Shown here one piece after another: positions 1-9,724 of a stretch of DNA of 64,000 nt. Each line of letters begins with the position of its first letter. Positions within the stretch are counted from its first letter, which is position 1. The position numbers and the translations under genes were made by a program. The notes beneath the pieces are model-generated. The model made no database searches. It was not told the DNA's origin and saw nothing but the letters and a program-made list of their open reading frames with translations. Origin of the DNA: Elstera cyanobacteriorum (GTDB lineage Bacteria; Pseudomonadota; Alphaproteobacteria; Elsterales; Elsteraceae); the NCBI RefSeq assembly GCF_002251735.1, contig NZ_NOXS01000031.1, positions 263,476-327,475 on the forward strand, read 5' to 3'.

Positions 1-1
1 G

Positions 2-634
2 GCGGGCGAACGCGGCATTAAGGTTGCGGGCGATATTAAGTATCGCGCCAACAGCCCCTCGCTGACCTCGGAAGTGCAGCAGCTCAAATCCTCCGGCGCA
101 CCGGTGCTGATGCCGTCGAGCTATACGACCGACGCGATCCTGCTGCTGAAAACGATGGGCGAGCTTGGCTATAAGCCGCAAGGCATCGTTGCCCAGGCGG
201 CGGGGTTTGCCGAACAGGCCTTCTTGCAAGCCGTTGGCGATAAGGCGGAAGGCATCATCAGCCGCTCCAGCTTCTCGCTCGATCTGTCGGAAAAGCGCCC
301 GATGGTCGCCAAGGTCAATGAAATGTATAAGAAGCGCAGCGGCAAAGACCTGAACGATAATAGCGCCCGCCAGTTGATGGCGGTGTTGGTGATGGCTGAT
401 GCGATCGACCGCGCCGGGTCGATCAAGAACGAAGACATTCGTGGCGCCCTGCAAAAGACCGATATTCCGGGCGACAAGACGATCATGCCGTGGGCCAATG
501 TGCGCTTTGACGAAAACGGTCAGAATACTGGCGCCACCCCCGTGCTGATCCAGGTGCAGGACGGCGTTTACCGCTCCGTCTGGCCGTTCGAAACCGCTAG
601 CCGCCCGGTCGTTTGGCCGATCCCGGCCCGCTAA
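2..634 (+). CDS. Liv-type ABC transporter substrate-binding protein (5' partial)
   Basis: The C-terminal ~210 residues of a periplasmic binding protein of the leucine/isoleucine/valine family (type I periplasmic fold). The frame is open from base 2 with no start, so the signal peptide and first lobe lie outside the window. The visible part has the usual late elements: a stretch asking for alternative compounds (SSGAPVLMPSSYTTD), a helix-rich hinge region and a final segment with VLIQVQDGVYRSVWP before the stop. Its stop is 20 bases before livH, so it is the first visible member of the livKHMGF-type operon. The ligand cannot be read from the sequence. The oxoprolinase at the end of the operon suggests a pyroglutamate-like or cyclic amide ligand (inference). 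Confidence 0.85.
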   Translation, partial: AGERGIKVAGDIKYRANSPSLTSEVQQLKSSGAPVLMPSSYTTDAILLLKTMGELGYKPQGIVAQAAGFAEQAFLQAVGDKAEGIISRSSFSLDLSEKRPMVAKVNEMYKKRSGKDLNDNSARQLMAVLVMADAIDRAGSIKNEDIRGALQKTDIPGDKTIMPWANVRFDENGQNTGATPVLIQVQDGVYRSVWPFETASRPVVWPIPAR

Positions 635-654
635 TCGGCGCCCGAGACTAGGCC

Positions 655-1533
655 ATGACGATATCCGCCATTGCCCAGCTCGTGGCCAGCGGCCTCTTGA
701 TCGGTTTGATCTACGCCCTGATCGCGGCGGGCTTGTCCCTGATCTTCGGATTGATGGACGTTGTGAATTTCGCCCACGGCGAATTTTTGATGACGTCCAT
801 GTATGTCACTTTCGGATTGTACCTGTTCTTACAGCTCGATCCGATCCTGCTCATGCCGGCGACGGCCCTGGTGATGGCGGCCTTCGGGATCTTCATCTAT
901 CGAACCGTCGTCAAACGCGCCCTGGCCGCCAAGGTAAACGCCGGGATGGTGCAGATTTTTGCAACCTTCGGGCTTGCGATCACCATGCGCGGTCTGGCGC
1001 AGCTTTTCTGGACGCCGGAGTACCGCAGCATCAAGGACAGCGTGGTCGCCGATAAGACGATCTCGATTGCCGGGGTGTTTCTGCCGGTGCCGCAGCTTGC
1101 GGCGGGCGTGGTCTGCCTGCTCGCCTTCCTGGCGCTCTATCTTCTGATCCAGCGCACCGATTTTGGCCGCGCCTTGGAAGCGACCCGCGAGGATAGCGAG
1201 GCCGTCAGCCTGATCGGTATCGACCGCCACAAGATTTTCGCGCTCGGCTGGGCGTTGGGGGCGGCGGCGGTCGGCGTTGCCGGGGCGATGCTGGCGACCT
1301 TCTACTACGTTCATCCGGGGGTCGGGGCGACCTTCGCGCTCATCGCCTATGTGACGGTCGCGACCGGCGGCTTCGGCAATCTTCTGGGGGCGTTAGCCGC
1401 CGGGTTGCTGGTTGGTCTGGTCGAATCCGTCTCGGCGGTGGTGCTGGAACCCGCGCTCAAGCAGCTCGGTATCTTCGCCCTCTATCTCCTCACCGTTCTC
1501 CTGCGTCCGCGAGGCCTCTTTGGCAAACTCTAA
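655..1533 (+). CDS. livH: Liv-type ABC transporter permease, LivH family
   Basis: Inner-membrane permease of 292 residues, the usual length for LivH. It has about eight hydrophobic segments and the family-typical early motif FGLMDVVNFAHGEF (about residues 30-43), which is the best marker for LivH. The late segment VTVATGGFGNLLGALAAG matches the EAA-like loop region that contacts the ATPase. It would form a heterodimer with the next gene's product (LivM type) and be energised by LivG and LivF downstream. The ATG start lies 20 bases after the binding-protein stop. Confidence 0.92.
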   Translation: MTISAIAQLVASGLLIGLIYALIAAGLSLIFGLMDVVNFAHGEFLMTSMYVTFGLYLFLQLDPILLMPATALVMAAFGIFIYRTVVKRALAAKVNAGMVQIFATFGLAITMRGLAQLFWTPEYRSIKDSVVADKTISIAGVFLPVPQLAAGVVCLLAFLALYLLIQRTDFGRALEATREDSEAVSLIGIDRHKIFALGWALGAAAVGVAGAMLATFYYVHPGVGATFALIAYVTVATGGFGNLLGALAAGLLVGLVESVSAVVLEPALKQLGIFALYLLTVLLRPRGLFGKL

Positions 1534-2548
1534 CCTTTGGAGGTCGCTCGACCTTCGCCACCGCCATCTCGCCGCGGGCGCGGTTTTGATGGGGGTTCTC
1601 GTCCTGCTGCCCCATGCCATCAGCAGCGTGACCATCCTCAACATTCTGATTTTGACGCTGCTCTATGCCGGTCTGTCGCAGGCGTGGAATATCCTCGGCG
1701 GCTATTGCGGACAAATCTCGCTCGGCAATGCGCTGTACTTCGGGATCGGCGCCTATACGTCCACCCTGCTGTTGACCCACCTCGGCGCGTCGCCCTGGTT
1801 CGGCATGGTGGTCGGCGGCACCATCGCCGCCGGTCTGGCCCTGCTGATCGGTTGGCCCCTGTTCCGCCTGAAAGGCCATTACTTCGTCATCGCCACCATC
1901 GTGATTGCCGAAGGCGCCTTACTGCTGTTCCAATCCTGGCCGTGGGTCGGCGGGACGCTGGGGATCTACATTCCCTTCCTCGGCGATAGCTGGACGATGC
2001 TGCAATTCCAGACGGCGAAGCTGCCCTTCTATTATGTCGCCCTCGGCTATGCCGCGCTGCTGTGGCTGGTCACCTACACGGTCGACGGCGGCAAGCTTGG
2101 TCACTATTGGCGGGCGATCAAGGACAACCCCGAAGCGGCGCAAAGCCTGGGGGTGAAGATTTTCCCGACCAAGATGCAGGCGGCGGCCCTATCGGCCTTT
2201 TTCACCGGCGTTGGCGGGGCTTTCTATGCGCAGTTCGTCAGCTACATCGACCCCGAAAGCGTGATGAACTTCCAGATTTCCTTGCTGATGACTTTGCCCG
2301 CCGTGCTGGGCGGCCTTGGCACCCTGTGGGGGCCGGTGGTCGGGGCGGCGGTGTTGATCCCGGTTTCGGAACTCACCCGCTCTTACATCGGCGGCAGCGG
2401 CCAGGGCCTCGATCTGATCTTCTACGGCGGTTTGATCATGGTCATCGCGCTGCTGAAGCCGGAAGGTATCGTCGGTCTCTGGGCGGATTTCACCCGGCGC
2501 CGCCGTCAATCCCGCCCGTCGCTCGCTTCGCAAAAGGTGACGCCATGA
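1520..2548 (+). CDS. livM: Liv-type ABC transporter permease, LivM family
   Basis: Second inner-membrane permease of the Liv-type transporter, about 342 residues with many transmembrane segments. The LivM hallmarks are NILGGYCGQISLGNALYFGIGAYT near the N-terminus and VLGGLGTLWGPVVGA near the C-terminus. The frame stays open back to 1412, deep inside livH. The residues encoded there are arginine/serine-rich and look like an out-of-frame shadow. I chose the TTG at 1520, with GAGG five bases upstream and a 14-base overlap with livH. An ATG at 1589 is the alternative. The stop overlaps the livG start (ATGA at 2545), implying translational coupling. Confidence 0.88.
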   Translation: MANSNLWRSLDLRHRHLAAGAVLMGVLVLLPHAISSVTILNILILTLLYAGLSQAWNILGGYCGQISLGNALYFGIGAYTSTLLLTHLGASPWFGMVVGGTIAAGLALLIGWPLFRLKGHYFVIATIVIAEGALLLFQSWPWVGGTLGIYIPFLGDSWTMLQFQTAKLPFYYVALGYAALLWLVTYTVDGGKLGHYWRAIKDNPEAAQSLGVKIFPTKMQAAALSAFFTGVGGAFYAQFVSYIDPESVMNFQISLLMTLPAVLGGLGTLWGPVVGAAVLIPVSELTRSYIGGSGQGLDLIFYGGLIMVIALLKPEGIVGLWADFTRRRRQSRPSLASQKVTP

Positions 2549-3273
2549 GCCTGCTGCGCGTGGATAAAATCTGTCGGCAATTCGGCGGGCTGGCCGCAAA
2601 TACCGATGTTTCCTTCAGCTTGGAGGAAGGGGAAATCCTGGGATTGATCGGCCCGAACGGCGCCGGGAAATCCACCCTCTTCTCCATCATCGCGGGGGCC
2701 TTGCCCCCAACTTCCGGGCAAGTGTGGTTCGAAGGGAAGAATATCACCGGCCTCGATGCTGCTGCCTGTTGTGCGGCGGGGATCGGGCGGACGTTCCAGG
2801 TGGTGCGCAGTTTCGAATCGATGACCGTGCTCGAAAACGTCACGGTTGGCGCCTACAACCGGGCGAAATCGACCAAAGCCGCACAAAAGCTGGCGATGGA
2901 AACTTTGGAGTGGACGGGTCTGGCCCCGCAGGCGCATCGGCTGGCGGTGGAACTCACCCCGCCGGAAAAACGCCGGTTGGAAGTGACGCGCGCTCTGGCC
3001 ACCAAACCGCGCCTGTTGCTGCTTGATGAGGTGATGACCGGGCTAACGCCGACGGAGGCCCAGGCCGGGGTTGAACTGGTCCGTGCCATTCGCCAGAAGG
3101 GCATTACCGTGCTGATGGTCGAACACGTCATGGAAATCGTCATGCCGCTGGTGGACCGCGCCGTGGTGCTGAACTTCGGCAAGGTTTTGACCGAAGGTAA
3201 GCCGACCGAGGTGATCAAGAATCCCGAGGTGATCAAAGCCTATCTGGGGGACCGCTATGCTCAAGGTCACTGA
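2545..3273 (+). CDS. livG: Liv-type ABC transporter ATP-binding protein, LivG family
   Basis: Cytoplasmic ATPase of 242 residues. The Walker A motif GPNGAGKST is at residues 36-44, and the Walker B region reads LLLLDEVMTGL. The signature motif usually written LSGGQ is replaced by LTPPEKRRLE, a variant seen in some LivG-like paralogues. If the family alignment holds, the first ATPase site may be asymmetric with LivF, which keeps LSGGEQ. The ATG at 2545 overlaps the livM stop. The end overlaps livF by 17 bases, so the five transport genes appear to be one tightly packed transcript. Confidence 0.9.
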   Translation: MSLLRVDKICRQFGGLAANTDVSFSLEEGEILGLIGPNGAGKSTLFSIIAGALPPTSGQVWFEGKNITGLDAAACCAAGIGRTFQVVRSFESMTVLENVTVGAYNRAKSTKAAQKLAMETLEWTGLAPQAHRLAVELTPPEKRRLEVTRALATKPRLLLLDEVMTGLTPTEAQAGVELVRAIRQKGITVLMVEHVMEIVMPLVDRAVVLNFGKVLTEGKPTEVIKNPEVIKAYLGDRYAQGH

Positions 3274-3961
3274 TCTTCAAAGCTCCTACAAGGGCCTGGT
3301 CGCCATTCAGGGCATTTCGCTGGAGGTGGGGCAGGGCGAGATCGTCGCCGTTGTCGGCTCCAACGGGGCGGGCAAGAGCACGCTGCTGAAAAGCATCGCC
3401 GGGTGGGTGAAGCCGGATCGCGGCGGCGTGTCCTTCAAGGGAACCGATCTGCTGAAACTGCCCGCCCATCAGATTTCCCGCACCGGTGTGGCGCTGGTGC
3501 CGGAAGGGCGGCGGCTGTTCCCGAAACTGTCGGTGCGCGACAATCTGATGCTGGGCGGCTATACCAAGGCCAAAGGGGCGGAGCGGGAAGCGCCGCTGGA
3601 GTTTATCTTCTCGCTCTTCCCGCGCTTGTCCGAACGGCTGGACCAGCAGGCGGAAACCCTGTCGGGCGGCGAACAGCAGATGTTGGCGATTGGCCGGGCG
3701 CTCATGGGGCAACCGAGCCTTTTGATGCTCGACGAACCCAGCCAGGGCATCATGCCGAAGCTGGTCGATGAGCTGCTGGTCGCCGTGCAGCGCATTCGGG
3801 ATCGTGGGACGACGGTGCTGCTGGTCGAACAGCGGGTGGCTGAATGCCTGGATGTGGCCGACCGCGCCTATGTGCTACAAACCGGCCGCGTTGCGTTGTC
3901 CGGTACCTCGTCCGAAGTAGCGGCCGACGACGGCGTGCGTCGCGCCTATCTCGGCATCTGA
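3257..3961 (+). CDS. livF: Liv-type ABC transporter ATP-binding protein, LivF family
   Basis: Second ATPase of the Liv-type transporter, 234 residues, the normal LivF length. The Walker A motif GSNGAGKST is at residues 34-42, the signature is LSGGEQQMLAIGRAL, and Walker B is LLMLDEPSQGIMP with the adjacent switch histidine replaced by the QRV context typical of LivF. The start codon is inside the end of livG. It pairs with LivG to drive the LivH/LivM channel. The next gene follows after 27 bases with a good ribosome binding site (AAGGAA), so the oxoprolinase is probably cotranscribed. Confidence 0.92.
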   Translation: MLKVTDLQSSYKGLVAIQGISLEVGQGEIVAVVGSNGAGKSTLLKSIAGWVKPDRGGVSFKGTDLLKLPAHQISRTGVALVPEGRRLFPKLSVRDNLMLGGYTKAKGAEREAPLEFIFSLFPRLSERLDQQAETLSGGEQQMLAIGRALMGQPSLLMLDEPSQGIMPKLVDELLVAVQRIRDRGTTVLLVEQRVAECLDVADRAYVLQTGRVALSGTSSEVAADDGVRRAYLGI

Positions 3962-3988
3962 ACAAACTTCAAAAAAAGGAACCTCACC

Positions 3989-6900
3989 ATGCCCGATGGC
4001 AAGGCGAACGGGCAGTGGCAATTCTGGATCGACCGGGGCGGCACCTTCACCGATGTCGTCGCCCGGCGGCCCGATGGCCAACTGCTGACAAAGAAGCTGC
4101 TCTCCGAAAATCCCGAACGCTACCGCGACGCGGCCTTGCAGGCGATCCGGGAGTTTCTGGGGGTCGCCCCCGGTGCGCCGATCCCGGCGGACCAGATTGC
4201 CGCGGTCAAGATGGGCACCACGGTCGCCACCAATGCGTTGCTGGAGCGTAAGGGCGACCGCACGGTTCTGCTGATCACCGAAGGCTTTGGCGATGCCCTG
4301 CGCATCGCCTATCAGGACCGGCCGGAGATTTTTGCGCTCGATATCAAACTGCCGGAATTGCTCTACGAGCGGGTGATCGAAGCCAAGGAACGGGTGCGGG
4401 CCGATGGCACCGTCGAAACCCCGCTCGACCTTGCGGCGACTAAGGCCGCGCTCGCCGCCGCCTATGCGGATGGGATCCGCTCTTGCGCCATCGTCTTCAT
4501 GCACGGCTACCGCTATACCGCCTATGAAAAGGCGGCGGCGGAGATCGCGCGGAAAATCGGCTTTACGCAAGTCTCGGTCAGCCATGAGGTCAGCCCGCTG
4601 ATGAAGCTGGTCGGGCGTGGCGATACCACCGTGGTCGATGCCTATCTGTCGCCGATCCTGCGCCGCTACGTTGATCAGGTGGCGGGCGAATTGGGCGGCA
4701 CGCGGCTTCTGTTCATGCAGTCGAACGGCGGTTTGACCGACGCCAGCCTGTTTCAGGGCAAAGACTCGATCCTGTCGGGTCCGGCGGGCGGTATCGTTGG
4801 GGCGGTGCAATCCACCCTATCGGCCGGGTTCGAGAAGATGATCGGCTTCGACATGGGGGGCACCTCCACCGACGTGTCGCATTTCGCGGGCGAGTATGAA
4901 CGCGCCTTCGATACCCAGGTGGCGGGCGTGCGCATGCGCGCGCCGATGATGCAAATCCACACGGTTGCGGCGGGTGGCGGCTCGATCCTCAGCTTCGATG
5001 GCACCCGCTACCGCGTCGGTCCCCATTCGGCGGGCGCGAACCCAGGCCCCACCGCCTATGGCCGCAACGGGCCGCTGACTGTGACGGATGCCAATGTGAT
5101 GGTCGGCAAGCTCGACCCGGCCTTCTTCCCGAAAGTCTTCGGTCTTAATGGCGATCTGCCGCTCGACCGGGCCGCCGTTGTCGCCAAGTTTACGGCGCTG
5201 GCGGCGGAGATCGAGGCGGCGACGGGCATAACCCGCACGCCAGAAGACGTGGCCGATGGTTTCCTGAAAATCGCCGTCGAAAATATGGCCAACGCGATCA
5301 AGGAAATCTCCATCCAGCGCGGCTATGACGTGACCGATTATACCCTGTGCAGCTTCGGCGGTGCGGGCGGGCAGCACGCCTGTTTGGTCGCGGATTCGCT
5401 GGGGATGACCAAGGTGTTCCTGCATCCCTTGGCGGGGGTTCTCTCGGCCTATGGGATGGGCCTTGCCGATTTCCGCGTGATGCGCGAAGCGGCGGTGGAA
5501 GCGCCGCTGGCGGCGGACCTTCTGCCCCAGCTCGCCGAGACCGTGGCGCGGTTGACCGTCGCAGCGAAGGCGGAGTTGGCAAGCCAGAAAATCCCCGACG
5601 CGCAAATGACGGCGCTGCCTACCCTGCGCCTGCGCTACGAGGGGACCGACGCCTTCTTGATCGTCGATCTGCCCGAGGGGCCGGATGCGGTGGCGGAGCT
5701 TATCCGCCGCTTCGAGGATGCTCACCGCCGCCGCTATGGCTTCATCGTCCCCGATAAGCGTCATATCGTCGAAGCCGTGGCCGTCGAGGTCGTCGGCGCG
5801 ATGGACCGGCATCAGGACGCGCCGGTGCCCGCCCGCACCTCGGGCACGGCGGAACCCATTGCGCAGGTCGCGGTGTATACCGGCGGCAAGAGCCATCAGG
5901 CCGCCGTCTATGACCGTATGCTGTTGCTGGCGGGCGATAAGGTGTCTGGTCCCGCCGTCATCATCGAACCGACCGGCACCAATGTGGTGGAACCGGGCTG
6001 GGAAGCCGAGTTGACCGGGCGCGGCCATCTGGTGCTCACCCGCGTTGTCCCGCTGGAAAAGAGCTTCGCGGTCGGCACCACGGTTGATCCGGTGATGCTG
6101 GAGGTGTTCAACAACCTCTTCATGTCGATTGCCGAGCAGATGGGATCGACGCTGGAAAACACCTCCCATTCCGTGAACATCAAGGAACGGTTGGATTTCT
6201 CCTGCGCGATTTTCGACGGCGACGGTAATTTGATCGCCAATGCCCCGCATATGCCGGTGCATTTGGGATCGATGGGCGATTCGGTGCAGGCGGTCATTCG
6301 CCAGAATGCCGCAAGGATGGGGCCGGGGGACGTCTATGTGCTCAACGCGCCCTACAATGGCGGCACGCATTTGCCGGATATTACCGTCATCACCCCGATC
6401 TTCCTGGACGGCGATAGCACGCCCAGCTTCTACGCCGCGTCGCGCGGGCATCACGCCGACATCGGCGGGATCACGCCTGGCTCGATGCCGCCAACCTCCA
6501 AAACCGTCGATCAGGAAGGCGTGTTGATCGACAATGTGCTGCTGGTGGAGCGGGGGCGTTTCCGGGAAGCCGAAATGCGGGCGTTGCTCGCCTCCGGCCC
6601 GTATCCCGCCCGGAATATCGACCAGAATATCGCCGACCTCGGCGCGCAGATCGCCGCGAACGAGCGCGGGGCGACCGAGCTTAAGCGCATGGTTGGTCAG
6701 TTCGGGCTGGATGTCGTGCGGGCCTATATGGGCCATGTGCAGAATAACGCCGAAGAACAGGTACGCCGGGTTATCGACGCCCTGAAAGACGGTAGTTTCC
6801 GTTATGAAATGGACGATGGCGCCACGGTCACCCTAAGCGTTACCATCGATAAGGCCAAACGGTCGGCGAAGATCGACTTTACCGGCACTAGCCCGCAGCA

Positions 6901-7612
6901 GCCGAACAACTTTAATGCCCCCGCCAGCATTTGCCGGGCGGCGGTGCTCTATGTCTTCCGCACCCTGGTGCCGGACGATATTCCGATGAACGCGGGCTGC
7001 TTGCGGCCTTTAGATATTGTTATCCCGGAAGGCAGTATGCTCAACCCGCGTTATCCCGCCGCCGTTGTGGCGGGGAACGTCGAAACCAGTCAGGTGATCA
7101 CCGATACGCTCTATGGCGCCCTCGGTATCTTGGCGGGGGCCCAGGGTACGATGAACAATTTCACCTTCGGCAACGATCAGTACCAATATTACGAAACCAT
7201 CTGCGGTGGTGCCGGGGCGGGGAGTTCTTTTGATGGCACCTCCGGCGTCCACACACATATGACGAATTCGCGTCTGACCGACCCTGAAATCTTGGAATGG
7301 CGTTTTCCGGTCTTGCTGGAAAGCTTTTCTATCCGCAAGAATTCAGGGGGGGGCGGAAAGTTCAAGGGCGGCGATGGGGTTATTCGCCGCGTCCGGTTCC
7401 TGCAAGCGATGACGGCTGCGATTCTGGCCAATCGCCGCCGGGTCGCCCCGTTCGGGTTGGCGGGCGGTCAGCCCGGGACCGTGGGGCGAAACTATGTCGA
7501 CCGGAGTAACGGCCAGCGGGAGGTTTTCGGCGCAACCCACGAGGTTGCGATGGCGGCGGGCGACTGCTTCGTCATCGAAACCCCGGGCGGGGGCGGGTAC
7601 GGCACCCTCTAA
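3989..7612 (+). CDS. Hydantoinase/oxoprolinase family protein, HyuA-HyuB fusion (5-oxoprolinase-like)
   Basis: A large cytoplasmic enzyme of 1207 residues joining a HyuA-like half (about 1-690) and a HyuB-like half (about 700-1207) in one chain, as in eukaryotic and many bacterial ATP-dependent 5-oxoprolinases. These open 5-oxo-L-proline to glutamate using ATP. The N-terminal phosphate-binding motif DRGGTFTD is at about residues 14-21, followed by [15 protein letters not shown]. The actin-like site [12 protein letters not shown] comes later, and the HyuB half carries a glycine-rich end. The same architecture is shared by hydantoinases, so the substrate could be a hydantoin instead. Position after livHMGF suggests the transporter delivers its substrate. 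The start has AAGGAA nine bases upstream. Confidence 0.88.
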   Translation: MPDGKANGQWQFWIDRGGTFTDVVARRPDGQLLTKKLLSENPERYRDAALQAIREFLGVAPGAPIPADQIAAVKMGTTVATNALLERKGDRTVLLITEGFGDALRIAYQDRPEIFALDIKLPELLYERVIEAKERVRADGTVETPLDLAATKAALAAAYADGIRSCAIVFMHGYRYTAYEKAAAEIARKIGFTQVSVSHEVSPLMKLVGRGDTTVVDAYLSPILRRYVDQVAGELGGTRLLFMQSNGGLTDASLFQGKDSILSGPAGGIVGAVQSTLSAGFEKMIGFDMGGTSTDVSHFAGEYERAFDTQVAGVRMRAPMMQIHTVAAGGGSILSFDGTRYRVGPHSAGANPGPTAYGRNGPLTVTDANVMVGKLDPAFFPKVFGLNGDLPLDRAAVVAKFTALAAEIEAATGITRTPEDVADGFLKIAVENMANAIKEISIQRGYDVTDYTLCSFGGAGGQHACLVADSLGMTKVFLHPLAGVLSAYGMGLADFRVMREAAVEAPLAADLLPQLAETVARLTVAAKAELASQKIPDAQMTALPTLRLRYEGTDAFLIVDLPEGPDAVAELIRRFEDAHRRRYGFIVPDKRHIVEAVAVEVVGAMDRHQDAPVPARTSGTAEPIAQVAVYTGGKSHQAAVYDRMLLLAGDKVSGPAVIIEPTGTNVVEPGWEAELTGRGHLVLTRVVPLEKSFAVGTTVDPVMLEVFNNLFMSIAEQMGSTLENTSHSVNIKERLDFSCAIFDGDGNLIANAPHMPVHLGSMGDSVQAVIRQNAARMGPGDVYVLNAPYNGGTHLPDITVITPIFLDGDSTPSFYAASRGHHADIGGITPGSMPPTSKTVDQEGVLIDNVLLVERGRFREAEMRALLASGPYPARNIDQNIADLGAQIAANERGATELKRMVGQFGLDVVRAYMGHVQNNAEEQVRRVIDALKDGSFRYEMDDGATVTLSVTIDKAKRSAKIDFTGTSPQQPNNFNAPASICRAAVLYVFRTLVPDDIPMNAGCLRPLDIVIPEGSMLNPRYPAAVVAGNVETSQVITDTLYGALGILAGAQGTMNNFTFGNDQYQYYETICGGAGAGSSFDGTSGVHTHMTNSRLTDPEILEWRFPVLLESFSIRKNSGGGGKFKGGDGVIRRVRFLQAMTAAILANRRRVAPFGLAGGQPGTVGRNYVDRSNGQREVFGATHEVAMAAGDCFVIETPGGGGYGTL

Positions 7613-7628
7613 CGCCTAGGAGACCAGT

Positions 7629-9635
7629 ATGCCGGGCATTTTTCGCGTCCTCGATCGGATTACTATCACGCGCCGTATCACCCTGGGGTTCGGGGTGCTG
7701 ATTCTGGTGAGTGCGGGCCTCGGGCTTCTGTCCTGGGCCGCCCTCAGCACAGTTTCGGCAAACTTGGCCCAGGTGAAGCAGAGTGCTGCCACCAGCACGG
7801 CGGCGGCGCAACTTGACCTTGCCCTGACCGGGCTATGGCCGAAGATCGATGCGGCGGTGCTGGCCGATGGGGCTGCGGTGCCCGCCCTGCTGGACGATGG
7901 GGCGCGCCGGGTGGCGGCCTTCGACGCCGCCCTGTCGCCCGCCTACCGCGACTATGCCGACAGCGTGCGCCAAACGCTGTCGGTCTCCGACCAATGGGCA
8001 GCCGTGCGCCAACAGATGCCCGCGCTGGAAGCGGTCTTCCCGCCCGCCCTAAAGGCCTTGTCCGATCACCGCAAGCTGATCTTCGATGCGGAAGGTGTTG
8101 CCGCGATTGCCGACCTGTCCACCCGGCTGGACGATGGCATCAAACAGCATCTCGCTTTAGCCGAGCGGGCGGGGGCTGGGCTGACAAAAACTTCTGCAAC
8201 CGAACTTCCTGCCCGTGCCGATGCTTTACTGAAGGCCTGGAAGTACGCGTCCGACAGCTTGAAGACCTTCGCTGCCACCGCCAATGGCAGCGAAGAAACC
8301 GAAGCGGTCGCCAAACTTCAGCCCGCTGTGGAGGCCTATGCGAAACTGCTGCAACAATCCGCCGATCTGCTAATCGCCCGCGCCAAACTACGGCTGGAAA
8401 AGCTCGCGCCGATCCAGGCGGGGCTCGCGGAAAAACTGCGCGGCGTGAGCGAGGCGGCGCAGGCCGATCAGGCGGCGCTGATCAATGAAACGTCCCGCAC
8501 GGCGCAGGCGGCAACCTGGCAATCGATTGTCGTGCCTTCGGTCGCGCTGGCAATCGGTGGGGTGGCGGCGGTCTTGGTCGCCCTCTCGATCACCGGGCCG
8601 CTCGGGCGGATCACGCAGGCGATGCGCGATCTTGCGGGCGGCGATCTGAATGCCCGCGTCGATCTGGGGCACGCGCGCGGCGAAATCGGCGCGCTGGTGG
8701 CGGCGCTCGATGCGTTTCGGCAAAATGCTTTGTCGCGCCGTGACCTCGAAATCGCCCAAGCCGAGGCGCAAAAGGCCCGCGAAGCGCGGTTGCACCGGCT
8801 AGATACGCTGACCAAAGGCTTGGATGCGACCGCCCATGATCTTTTGGGCACTTTGGCCCAGGCGGCCGACCAGTTGGAAGGCACGGCCCAGTCGCTCGCC
8901 ACCGTCTCGCGCGAGGCGACCGCCCAAGGGAATGCGATTGCCGAAGCCTCGGCGCTCGCGTCCGAAAGCATTCAATCGGTGGCGACGGCCAGCGATCAGC
9001 TCGATAGTTCTATCGCCGAAATCGCCCGGCAGGCGGCGATGAGCCAGCAGGTTGCCGATGACGCGCGGCAAAAGGCGGCGGAGGGGATGCAGTCGGTGGC
9101 GCAGCTTGAAACCGCCAGCCGCAAAATCGGCGACGTTGTATCCCTGATCAATCAAATCGCCGGGCAGACCAATCTGTTGGCCCTCAACGCCACCATCGAA
9201 GCGGCGCGGGCAGGGGACGCGGGGAAGGGCTTCGCCGTCGTCGCCTCGGAAGTCAAAACCTTGGCCGGGCAGTCCAGCAAAGCGACGGAGGAAATCGCCG
9301 CCCAGGTTGCCGATGTGCAGCGGGTGGCGGAGGAAACTGCGGCATCGATCCGCGCAATCTCGGGCGTCATCGCCCATGTTGCGACCATTGCCGCCACCAT
9401 TGCCAGCGCGGTGGAGGAACAATCGACGGCCACCCGCGAAATCGGACGGCAGGCCGGAACCGCCGCCGCCGGGGCGGAAAGCGTTAGCCGGTCGTTGACC
9501 CAGATCCGCCAGGGCATCGGGGTGACGTCCAGCAGCGCCGGGCAGGTACTCGATTCGGCCCAGAACCTCAGCCGCGAAACGGGGGTGCTGCGGGCGGAAC
9601 TGTCGAGCTTCCTTAAGGATGTGCGGGCCGCATAA
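7629..9635 (+). CDS. Methyl-accepting chemotaxis protein
   Basis: Chemoreceptor of 668 residues. Order: short cytoplasmic tail, transmembrane helix 1 (about 18-40), an alanine-rich helical periplasmic domain of about 255 residues, transmembrane helix 2 (about 297-322), HAMP domain (about 325-375), then a coiled-coil signalling domain to the C-terminus. The conserved tip is [15 protein letters not shown] (about residue 515), followed by [12 protein letters not shown]. No C-terminal CheR-docking pentapeptide is seen. It begins 16 bases after the oxoprolinase stop with AGGAGA upstream, so it is likely in the same transcript. This suggests that it senses the same nutrient, directly or through the binding protein (inference). 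Confidence 0.93.
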   Translation: MPGIFRVLDRITITRRITLGFGVLILVSAGLGLLSWAALSTVSANLAQVKQSAATSTAAAQLDLALTGLWPKIDAAVLADGAAVPALLDDGARRVAAFDAALSPAYRDYADSVRQTLSVSDQWAAVRQQMPALEAVFPPALKALSDHRKLIFDAEGVAAIADLSTRLDDGIKQHLALAERAGAGLTKTSATELPARADALLKAWKYASDSLKTFAATANGSEETEAVAKLQPAVEAYAKLLQQSADLLIARAKLRLEKLAPIQAGLAEKLRGVSEAAQADQAALINETSRTAQAATWQSIVVPSVALAIGGVAAVLVALSITGPLGRITQAMRDLAGGDLNARVDLGHARGEIGALVAALDAFRQNALSRRDLEIAQAEAQKAREARLHRLDTLTKGLDATAHDLLGTLAQAADQLEGTAQSLATVSREATAQGNAIAEASALASESIQSVATASDQLDSSIAEIARQAAMSQQVADDARQKAAEGMQSVAQLETASRKIGDVVSLINQIAGQTNLLALNATIEAARAGDAGKGFAVVASEVKTLAGQSSKATEEIAAQVADVQRVAEETAASIRAISGVIAHVATIAATIASAVEEQSTATREIGRQAGTAAAGAESVSRSLTQIRQGIGVTSSSAGQVLDSAQNLSRETGVLRAELSSFLKDVRAA

Positions 9636-9659
9636 CCGGTAAAAGATGATTTGACGGTA
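9634..9659. promoter_or_regulatory. Operator-like palindrome, copy 2
   Basis: Imperfect palindrome beginning at the chemoreceptor stop codon. Read on the minus strand it runs TACCGTCAAA, TCATC, then TTTTACCGGTT. It matches the palindrome at 10884-10909 at 21 of 26 positions, including ACC.TCAAA and CATCTTTT. It lies just beyond the terminator of the minus-strand binding protein. It may be a second binding site for the CGNR regulator or a copy of a small repeat. Confidence 0.5.
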
Positions 9660-9690
9660 AAAAGCGGGGGAGGGATCGTCCCTCCCCCGT
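9659..9690 (-). terminator. Rho-independent terminator of the binding-protein gene at 9725
   Basis: GGGGGAGGGA (9666-9675) and TCCCTCCCCC (9679-9688) form a perfect 10-bp stem with a 3-nt loop, extended by a C-G pair. On the minus strand the stem is followed by a run of five T (complement of 9659-9663). It sits 35 bases after the stop of the minus-strand gene. Confidence 0.85.
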
Positions 9691-9724
9691 AAGAAGTCCA
9701 AACAGGGATACACTAGACTGTCGG

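Noticed and set aside
1412-1519. Upstream extension of livM within livH
   Set aside because: The extra residues are serine/arginine-rich and out of keeping with the family N-terminus; TTG 1520 or ATG 1589 fits better.
4817-6736. A 639-codon open frame on the minus strand inside the oxoprolinase gene
   Set aside because: The plus-strand oxoprolinase is a full-length recognised family here. The antisense translation is arginine/histidine/glycine-rich without a family pattern, which is the usual effect of strong third-position GC.
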